Assembly: GCA_003023165.1 (NCBI GenBank) | Contig: PXSD01000067.1 | Span: forward strand, 1 to 10,616 | Origin: Halobacteriales archaeon QS_9_67_15 | GTDB taxonomy: Archaea; Halobacteriota; Halobacteria; Halobacteriales; Haloarculaceae | Direction of reading: 5' to 3' | Length of the DNA stretch: 10,616 nt | Part shown: positions 6,337-10,616 of the stretch, piece after piece | Position numbering within the stretch: position 1 is the first letter of the stretch | Layout of the letters: the number at the start of each line of letters is the position of its first letter | The notes under the pieces: generated by a model | Databases searched by the model: none | What the model was told of the DNA's origin: nothing | The model's input: only the letters and a program-made list of their open reading frames with translations | Position numbers and translations under genes: made by a program

Positions 6337-7839
6337 CTACTCTCGCCCGGGTAGCGAGACGTTCCGCGTCGAGAGCAGGTGGTCGATACCGCCCCCGAGC
6401 GTGAGCACGACCCCGAGCGCCGCCAGTGCGAGGTGGGCCTCGCCGAACCAGACGGGCACCCACGAGAACGTGCCCCGGAGGGCCGACACCGCCAGCGAGA
6501 GCACCGGAATCTCGCCGCCGGTCTCCCGCAGGTCGGCGGACCCGTTCTCCGCGGTCATCTGCGGGAGGGGCGTCTTCGTCGGCGTCGCGGTGTTTGCTTC
6601 GTCGGTCGTCCCGCCGTCGGTCGCGGTGGCATCGCCGTCGTCGTAGCTCCCCGCGTACTCGCCGACCGGGAGGCGGTCGGCCTCGTAGGGGATCCCCGGA
6701 CCGCTCGTGACGTCGCTGCCGACCTGCGCCGCCCAGACCATCTCGCCCTCCGAGTCCACCTCGACCACGCGGCGGTTGAGCGAGTCGGTGACCAGCGTGT
6801 TGCCGTTGGGGAGGCGGTCGGCGTCGCGCGGCCAGTCGAGGGCGACGCCCCCGGCCTCGCGGACGACCCACGCCGGCTCCCAGCTGCCGTTCTCGGTGCG
6901 GTGGAGTTCGACCACCCGGTCGTTCTCGCTGTCGGCTACGAGAACGGCACCGTCCCCGAGCCACTGCGGGTTGTGCTGCTCTTTGATCACCGACGGGTCG
7001 CCACAGCGCACGTCGCCGTCACCGTCGGCGTCGTGGAGCCGCTGGTCGCCGTCGATGCAGTTGTCGTCGCTGGTGCCGTCGTCCTCGTTGATGACCTCGA
7101 CCACGCCCTCGCCGCGTTCGAGGACGACGAGCTGGTTCGCGTTGCGCACCGAGACGAGAAAGCGCCCGTCACCGATAGTGTCCACGTCGTTGATGTGGAG
7201 CCAGTCGCGACTGGTCGGGTCCTCCGGTGCCTCGTAGCGTTCGCTCGCGTTCCACGTCCAGACCTCGGAGCCGTTCTCCGCGACGACGACCCGTTCGGCG
7301 TCCATGTCGGTGTAGACGAACCCGCCGTTGCCGGTCGGGTCGACGGCGTGGACCTCGCTGTCGGTGATCGACCCGACCGGGAAGCTGTACTCGGAGACGG
7401 TCTCGGTGGTCTCGGGGTCGATGATCCGGTAGCCTGTGCGCGCACACGGATCGCCGTACTCGCCGCAGTCGGTCGACGTCTCGTTGGCGAACGCCGCGAG
7501 GACGGTGCCGTTGTCCAGCATCGTCGTCTCGAAGTAGCCGTCGGCCTTCGTGTTGCGCCACTCGACGTTCTGGCCGTCGTAGCCGAGGACGCTGCCGTGG
7601 GTGACCCACCCGCCCTGGACGCCGACGAGCGTCTGTGGCGACTCGGGGAGGGGCGTGTCCGTCGGCGTCGCCGCGTCGTCGGGGACCGGTGTGCCGTCGG
7701 TCGGCGTCGACGTGGCCGTCGACGGGCTCTCGACACCGCTGACCGTCTGGGAGGGGGCTGTCGCGGCGCCGACCACCATCGTCGTGACGAACAGACCGAC
7801 GCCGAGCAGGACCAGGGCGCTACCGCGCGAAGCGTCCAT
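6337..7839 (-). CDS. Arylsulfotransferase-like beta-propeller protein, membrane-anchored
   Basis: The protein has 500 residues. ATG 7839 is chosen because it is followed at once by a hydrophobic signal or anchor segment (residues about 7-28, S-A-L-V-L-L-G-V-G-L-F-V) and preceded by a TATA-like box. Next come a Thr/Pro-rich linker (about 30-60) and a propeller with repeated blades: D-W-L-H-I-N-D-V-D near 211, H-N-P-Q-W-L-G-D-G near 288, and W-P-R-D-A-D-R-L-P-N-G-N-T-L near 340. The H-I-N-D, H-N-P and L-P-N-G-N-T-L pattern is that of the ASST family, which in bacteria moves sulfate between phenolic compounds through an active-site His. A Thr-rich stretch and a hydrophobic segment (about 470-485) close the protein, so the propeller should face outside the cell. 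An Asp-rich loop with two Cys (C-I-D-G-D ... V-R-C-G-D) could bind calcium. True sulfotransferase activity is not shown; it could be another propeller enzyme or a binding protein. Confidence 0.65.
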   Translation of the reverse strand: MDASRGSALVLLGVGLFVTTMVVGAATAPSQTVSGVESPSTATSTPTDGTPVPDDAATPTDTPLPESPQTLVGVQGGWVTHGSVLGYDGQNVEWRNTKADGYFETTMLDNGTVLAAFANETSTDCGEYGDPCARTGYRIIDPETTETVSEYSFPVGSITDSEVHAVDPTGNGGFVYTDMDAERVVVAENGSEVWTWNASERYEAPEDPTSRDWLHINDVDTIGDGRFLVSVRNANQLVVLERGEGVVEVINEDDGTSDDNCIDGDQRLHDADGDGDVRCGDPSVIKEQHNPQWLGDGAVLVADSENDRVVELHRTENGSWEPAWVVREAGGVALDWPRDADRLPNGNTLVTDSLNRRVVEVDSEGEMVWAAQVGSDVTSGPGIPYEADRLPVGEYAGSYDDGDATATDGGTTDEANTATPTKTPLPQMTAENGSADLRETGGEIPVLSLAVSALRGTFSWVPVWFGEAHLALAALGVVLTLGGGIDHLLSTRNVSLPGRE

Positions 7840-7867
7840 CTTGGGAGGAGTGTCCGCCTCGTCGGCG

Positions 7868-7872
7868 AATAA
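7868..7872 (-). promoter_or_regulatory. Candidate TATA box of the ASST-like gene
   Basis: The minus strand reads GGCTTATTCG, with TTATT 29-33 bases before ATG 7839. This position suits a leaderless transcript. It is one of few AT-rich spots in the GC-rich gap. Confidence 0.45.
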
Positions 7873-8074
7873 GCCTTCGGGTAGCGACTGCGAGGTGTTC
7901 GGATCGGCGGGCGTGTTTCGACTGGAGACGGCGTGAGAGAGGACGATTACTCGGCGGGCGGTGACGGCGATTCGACGGCGACCGCACACAGCGTGAAAGC
8001 CCCGACAGTCTTCGGGAACCCGGGCGACGTAAGCACTACAGCGACCGGAGGGAGCGAAGCGCGCAACGAGCCGG

Positions 8075-8093
8075 GCGAGGTCGAAGACCTCGC
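8075..8093. repeat. Perfect 8-bp hairpin, GAA loop
   Basis: GCGAGGTC and GACCTCGC close on a GAA loop. This is the first of two hairpins separated by five bases inside the palindromic element. Confidence 0.6.
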
Positions 8094-8098
8094 TGGAA

Positions 8099-8117
8099 GC
8101 CGGCGCTACGCGCCGGC
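8099..8117. repeat. Perfect 8-bp hairpin, TAC loop
   Basis: GCCGGCGC and GCGCCGGC close on a TAC loop. It has the same stem and loop length as its neighbour at 8075-8093, giving a twin-hairpin core in the element. Confidence 0.6.
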
Positions 8118-8218
8118 GACCCCGGGACCGCAGGAACCGGGGGCTTTCACGCTGTTTGCAGCAGATTCGCTGTCTGATCCCAGCGACGTACTACAACCAC
8201 CAACAGCACCGACATCGC

Positions 8219-8524
8219 TCACTCCTCGGGCTCGTAGGGCCAGTTGGGGTCGCGCGGTTCGTCCGGGGCGGGGTTGCGGGTGTTCGGGGCGGCGCCCTCC
8301 ATGCAGGCCCCGTCCTCGCGGACGTTCCGGCGGGCCTCGCTGAGGGTGACGTGGTTAGTGTCGCTGACGAACTCGGGGTCGCCGAACTGGATAGGGTCGT
8401 CCAACCAGTCGCAGACCGGACACCGGTCGTAGGAACCGGGCTGGGCCGGCGGGAGCGTCTGGTAGCCACAGCAGGGGCAGTACCCCAACTCCCGTGCCGC
8501 CGGGTTTCCCGGACCGTCGGCCAT
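8219..8524 (-). CDS. Cysteine-rich CPCC-family protein
   Basis: The protein has 101 residues. Near the N-terminus it carries Y-C-P-C-C-G-Y-Q-T-L (Cys16, 18, 19) and then R-C-P-V-C-D-W-L-D-D (Cys35, 38), followed by N-H-V-T-L-S-E-A-R-R-N. This order, CPCCGY-x-T-L then CPVC-x-W-x-D-D then N-H-V-x-L-x-E-A-R, is the signature of the Cys-rich CPCC domain family, small proteins of unknown function. The two Cys pairs probably bind zinc. The length equals that of a single-domain member. It stands alone between the palindromic element and the TSP3 gene; ATG 8524 is 72 bases downstream of the TSP3 gene's end. A weak TATCT at 8548-8552 lies 24-28 bases before the start, so it may have its own leaderless transcript. 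The acidic Pro-rich C-terminal tail is typical for halophiles. It has no signal peptide, so it should be cytoplasmic. Confidence 0.8.
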   Translation of the reverse strand: MADGPGNPAARELGYCPCCGYQTLPPAQPGSYDRCPVCDWLDDPIQFGDPEFVSDTNHVTLSEARRNVREDGACMEGAAPNTRNPAPDEPRDPNWPYEPEE

Positions 8525-8596
8525 GCGCTCGCTTAGGAACGCATGACAGATAGCCGTGACGACGGCGTGGACCCGGCCGCCCCGAGTGACGCTCCG

Positions 8597-9823
8597 CTAT
8601 CCCTTCAGGAGGCCGTCGCGGGCGAGTTCCGTCGCGACCCCGTCGAGGAGGAACTGCGAGTCAGCGGGGTCGTCGTAGCTGAGCCAGCCCTCGCACGTGG
8701 ACGCCGACGAACGTGCGATAGCTGGTCCCGCCGAACTCCGTGTGGTACCGCGTGGCGACCACCGAGAACGTCCCGGATGCGGGCGCGCGGCCGGCGAAGT
8801 CGGCGTCGATCTCGACGAGCAGCAGGTTGTGGTAGACGCCGCTGCGGTTGCCGAGGAACTCGTCGAAGCGCTCCTTCAGCCGGACGTAGTCGGTGTCGTC
8901 CGAGACGGTGAGCGACTCGTTGAGCTCCCCCTGGTCCGTGTGGAGGTCGATCCCCGTCGACCCGTCGGGGTTGTCGACGGACATCTCGCGCCACGCGTCC
9001 GCGAGGTCGTCGAGTTCGCCCTCGTCGTAGGCCTCGGCGTTGTCGCTGACGTCAACCTGGACGTAGAGGTCCATCCGCAACGGGTCGGCGTCCGGGAGTT
9101 CGACGCCACCGTCCGTGACGCCCGCGACTTCCGCATCGTCGGAGAGCGTGTCCCCGTCGGTGTCGGCGAGCGTCAGGTTCGTTCCCAGTTCGACTTCGCG
9201 GCCGTCGTCGAGCCCGTCCTCGTCCGTGTCCGCGGCGGTCGCGTTCATCTCGAGTTCGACTTCCCGGCTGTCGTTCAGGCCGTCGGCGTCCGTATCTTCG
9301 GCGGTGGCGTTCGTCCCCAGTTCGACTTCGCGGCCGTCGTCGGGTCCGTCCCCGTCCGTGTCGGGAGCGAGCGGGTCCGTCCCCGCGTCGACTTGTCCGC
9401 CAGCGCGGGATCGGTGCCGAATTCGACCTCGTCGACGTCGCCGATCCCGTCGCCGTCCGTGTCGGGGCTGGTGGGGTTCGTACCCAGTTCGGCCTCTCGA
9501 CCGTCCGAGAGGGCGTCGTCGTCCGTGTCCGCCGTCGTCGGATCGCTACCGAGCTCAACCGCTTCGCCGTCGGCGAGGCCGTCGCCGTCGGAGTCCAGCA
9601 GGGGCGTCGGCGTCTCTGAACCGCTCTCTCCGCTTTCGCCGCTTTCGCCGCTCGCGCCACTTCCGTTACTCTCGCCTCCGGTCGCCGTGTCGCTCGGCGG
9701 CGAGCCCGTCTCGGGCGCGGGCGTTGACGGGGAATCAGCGAGGGGAGCGACCCCGGTGAGAACGAGTGTCGCCGCTACACCGGCGAGAAGGACGACAGCG
9801 AGCACGGCCAGCCGTCGGCGCAT
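8597..9823 (-). pseudogene. Secreted TSP3-repeat calcium-binding protein, two frame breaks
   Basis: From ATG 9823 the protein has Arg residues and a hydrophobic signal segment (residues about 4-28), a Ser/Gly/Glu linker built on a 9-nt repeat (9631-9654), then thrombospondin type 3 repeats of 22 residues (D-x-D-x-D-G-L-x-D-x-x-E ...), which bind calcium through the Asp-rich loops. After the repeats comes a domain starting D-P-L-R-M-D-L-Y-V-Q and running through L-L-L-V-E-I-D-A-D-F and T-R-Y-H-T-E-F-G-G. Two breaks occur. At about 9392-9395 the frame shifts inside a repeat. At about 8694-8699 it shifts again, from Y-R-T-F-V-G-V-H to T-C-E-G-W-L-S-Y-D-D, ending at TAG 8599-8597. The protein would be exported and held at or outside the membrane; the C-terminal domain is unknown, although its layout resembles extracellular zinc proteases with the metal-site segment missing. 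Sequencing error and true decay both fit. Confidence 0.7.
9165..9595 (-). repeat. Tandem 66-nt repeats coding TSP3 calcium loops
   Basis: Units of 66 nt (22 residues) start at 9595, 9529 and 9463. A short 35-nt unit follows at 9397-9363, and full units resume at 9362, 9296 and 9230. The last three are also similar at DNA level (R-E-V-E-L codons GAAGTCGAACT). A divergent half unit follows from 9164. The constant period shows that the short unit has lost 31 nt. Confidence 0.8.
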
Positions 9824-9846
9824 CGTCGGTACATACGTAGTGGTTG

Positions 9847-9853
9847 TAAAATA
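9847..9853 (-). promoter_or_regulatory. TATA box of the TSP3 gene
   Basis: The minus strand has TATTTTA 24-30 bases before ATG 9823, in an AT-rich patch within a GC-rich gap. Sequence and spacing are those of a haloarchaeal leaderless promoter. This is the clearest promoter in the window. Confidence 0.65.
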
Positions 9854-10001
9854 CCTATCGACGGCGTACGCGATGGGTCCGAGTACGTGCCGGTTGCGCT
9901 CCCGTCACCGACGTTGGAGAGGGGTCTGTCGCTCCGCTCGCGGTACGCAGTCACGTGTCAGACTCGACCGGACGGTCGTTGGCCCGTCGAATCCGGGGCC
10001 G

Positions 10002-10511
10002 TCACCGCGGGAGCGAGACGGAACTGACGGACTGACCGTACTCGGCGTCCCAGAACTCCAGCCGTTCGACCGTCCACTCGACGGGGTCGACGGACGTGTC
10101 GCGCAGGTCGGTAACGCGCTCAACGGGGCCGCCGCGGGCCACTGTCACGTGCGGTACGTAGTCGTCGCCCTCGATCCCGTCCACCGGGTCGAAGACCGCA
10201 CAGAGGCGCTCGTGGAGGGCCACGAGACCGGGGCTCTCGACCGCGAGGTAGACGACCGGTTCCTCGTCGTCGGGCACGTCGGTGAAGACGTCGACGCCGC
10301 CGACGCGGACCTCGAAGGGGGGCTCGCCCCTGAGAACGTCGCGGGCGCGGGCTTCGAGTTCGTGGTAGGTCGGCTCGTCGCCCGATCCGAGGCGCTTGCA
10401 GACGAGCGTGTGTTCGCCGCGCTGGCGGACGTCGGCAGCGGTGAGGCGCGTCCCCAGGTCGCGGGCGAGTGCGGCGACTCTCCCCGGGACGGGGACGTTG
10501 AGACTGTACAC
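10002..10511 (-). CDS. 2'-5' RNA ligase-like 2H phosphoesterase
   Basis: The protein has 169 residues, near the usual 170-190 of the LigT/ThpR group. The two histidine motifs that define 2H phosphoesterases are E-H-T-L-V-C-K-R-L (His34) and Y-V-P-H-V-T-V-A-R-G (His121). The second matches H-x-T-x exactly; the first has Thr one position early, a variant to note. The group includes RNA 2',3'-cyclic phosphodiesterases and 2'-5' ligases acting on tRNA halves or other RNA ends in the cytoplasm; the exact substrate of this member is unknown. The start is GTG 10511 (M-Y-S-L-N-V-P-V-P), because no ATG precedes it in frame nearby and the fold begins here. A TTTT stretch lies 26-29 bases upstream as a weak TATA candidate. 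The gene ends 178 bases before the TSP3 start, and that gap holds only the TSP3 promoter. Confidence 0.8.
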   Translation of the reverse strand: MYSLNVPVPGRVAALARDLGTRLTAADVRQRGEHTLVCKRLGSGDEPTYHELEARARDVLRGEPPFEVRVGGVDVFTDVPDDEEPVVYLAVESPGLVALHERLCAVFDPVDGIEGDDYVPHVTVARGGPVERVTDLRDTSVDPVEWTVERLEFWDAEYGQSVSSVSLPR

Positions 10512-10589
10512 GGATGAATCGACGAGCGTCTCGCCGAAAAGACCGTCGCTCGCCGGTCGCCGACCAGTGGTCGACGACCGACTATCGCC

Positions 10590-10615
10590 GACCGGATCCG
10601 CCCTCAGATCCGGTC
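10590..10615. terminator. 9-bp hairpin at the window edge
   Basis: GACCGGATC and GATCCGGTC form a perfect 9-bp stem around the 8-base loop CGCCCTCA. It lies about 80 bases upstream of the 2H gene on the minus strand, so it may end a gene beyond the window or be an operator-like dyad. No T tract can be judged because the window stops here. Confidence 0.3.
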
Positions 10616-10616
10616 T

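Larger units (their letters stand above)
7988..8155. repeat. Palindromic, hairpin-rich element (MITE-like or structured RNA)
   Basis: A perfect 16-bp inverted repeat, ACAGCGTGAAAGCCCC at 7988-8003 and its complement at 8140-8155, bounds 136 bases. A CCCGGG occurs inside each arm (8019-8024 and 8121-8126). Within are two perfect 8-bp hairpins with 3-base loops: GCGAGGTC-GAA-GACCTCGC at 8075-8093 and GCCGGCGC-TAC-GCGCCGGC at 8099-8117. Outside the arms the two sides stay roughly complementary for about 20 more bases. A partial direct repeat, GCGACGTA then CTACA, occurs at 8024-8040 and 8183-8195. A non-autonomous transposon-like repeat or a structured non-coding RNA fits equally well; which strand would be transcribed is not clear. 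I have an unverified impression that similar GTGAAAGCCCC-type repeats occur in other haloarchaea. Confidence 0.6.
7840..8218. other. 379-base gap without a credible gene
   Basis: This gap lies between the ASST-like gene and the CPCC gene, both on the minus strand. It holds the ASST TATA-like box near 7870 and the palindromic element at 7988-8155 with related flanks out to about 8201. Open frames crossing it have low-complexity, non-family-like translations and appear to be chance frames in GC-rich DNA. No tRNA-like fold or CRISPR repeat was seen. Confidence 0.6.

Noticed and set aside
6379..7872. 497-codon open frame on the plus strand
   Set aside because: It lies opposite the ASST-like gene, which has signal, propeller and membrane features; the plus-strand translation is Val/Arg/Asp-rich with no domain pattern.
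7988..8155. tRNA, CRISPR array or riboswitch
   Set aside because: There is no cloverleaf with the conserved T-loop sequence, no regular repeat-spacer pattern, and the ASST start lies on the minus strand beyond the element, with its own TATA-like box in between.
7933..8343. Plus-strand frame through the palindromic element
   Set aside because: Its translation is low-complexity, spans hairpins, and runs antisense into the CPCC gene; no family resemblance.
8543..8911. Possible plus-strand gene starting M-T-D-S-R-D-D
   Set aside because: It starts in a gap and looks acidic at first, but soon turns into Arg-rich text over the TSP3 gene; the minus-strand T-C-E-G-W ending explains the DNA better.
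8697..10517. 606-codon open frame on the plus strand
   Set aside because: It runs opposite both the TSP3 and the 2H genes and their promoter gap; its repeats only mirror the TSP3 array.

Overview
The window looks like chromosomal DNA of a haloarchaeon (class Halobacteria). It is GC-rich, its proteins are strongly acidic, Shine-Dalgarno motifs are absent, and TATA-like boxes sit about 25-30 bases before start codons, as expected for leaderless transcripts. It also encodes the large subunit of the archaeal D-family DNA polymerase (DP2, PolC), which bacteria lack.

Layout: the plus strand carries the 3' end of hisH (1-180) and a small STAS/SpoIIAA-like gene with an apparent one-base frameshift (287-702). 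Everything else is on the minus strand. Convergent with the STAS-like gene, and overlapping it by 8 bases, is polC (5851 down to 695), which is interrupted by a 490-residue LAGLIDADG intein (1448-2917). Just upstream of polC is a damaged PPC/DUF296-domain gene (6235-5865). Then come a membrane-anchored arylsulfotransferase-like beta-propeller protein (7839-6337), a 379-base non-coding gap with a palindromic, hairpin-rich element (7988-8155), a small CPCC-family zinc protein (8524-8219), a damaged secreted protein with thrombospondin type 3 calcium-binding repeats (9823-8597), and a 2'-5' RNA ligase-like 2H phosphoesterase (10511-10002).

How the genes relate: this is mainly a housekeeping neighbourhood (histidine biosynthesis, replicative polymerase, RNA 2H enzyme) next to exported or envelope proteins (ASST-like, TSP3). 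No defence, conjugation or phage system is visible. The only clear mobile DNA is the intein, which is lower in GC than its host gene. It is inserted directly before the catalytic Cys-Asp-Gly-Asp loop of DP2 and ends in Gly-Gln rather than the usual His-Asn.

The strongest unexplained signals are three: the palindromic element at 7988-8155 with nested perfect hairpins; the set of frame-breaking lesions in three small genes around an intact polC, one of which can be sized at 31 nt from the TSP3 repeat period; and the resulting open frame that joins the N-terminal half of the PPC gene to polC. The lesions may be real decay or draft-sequence errors; the sequence alone cannot decide.
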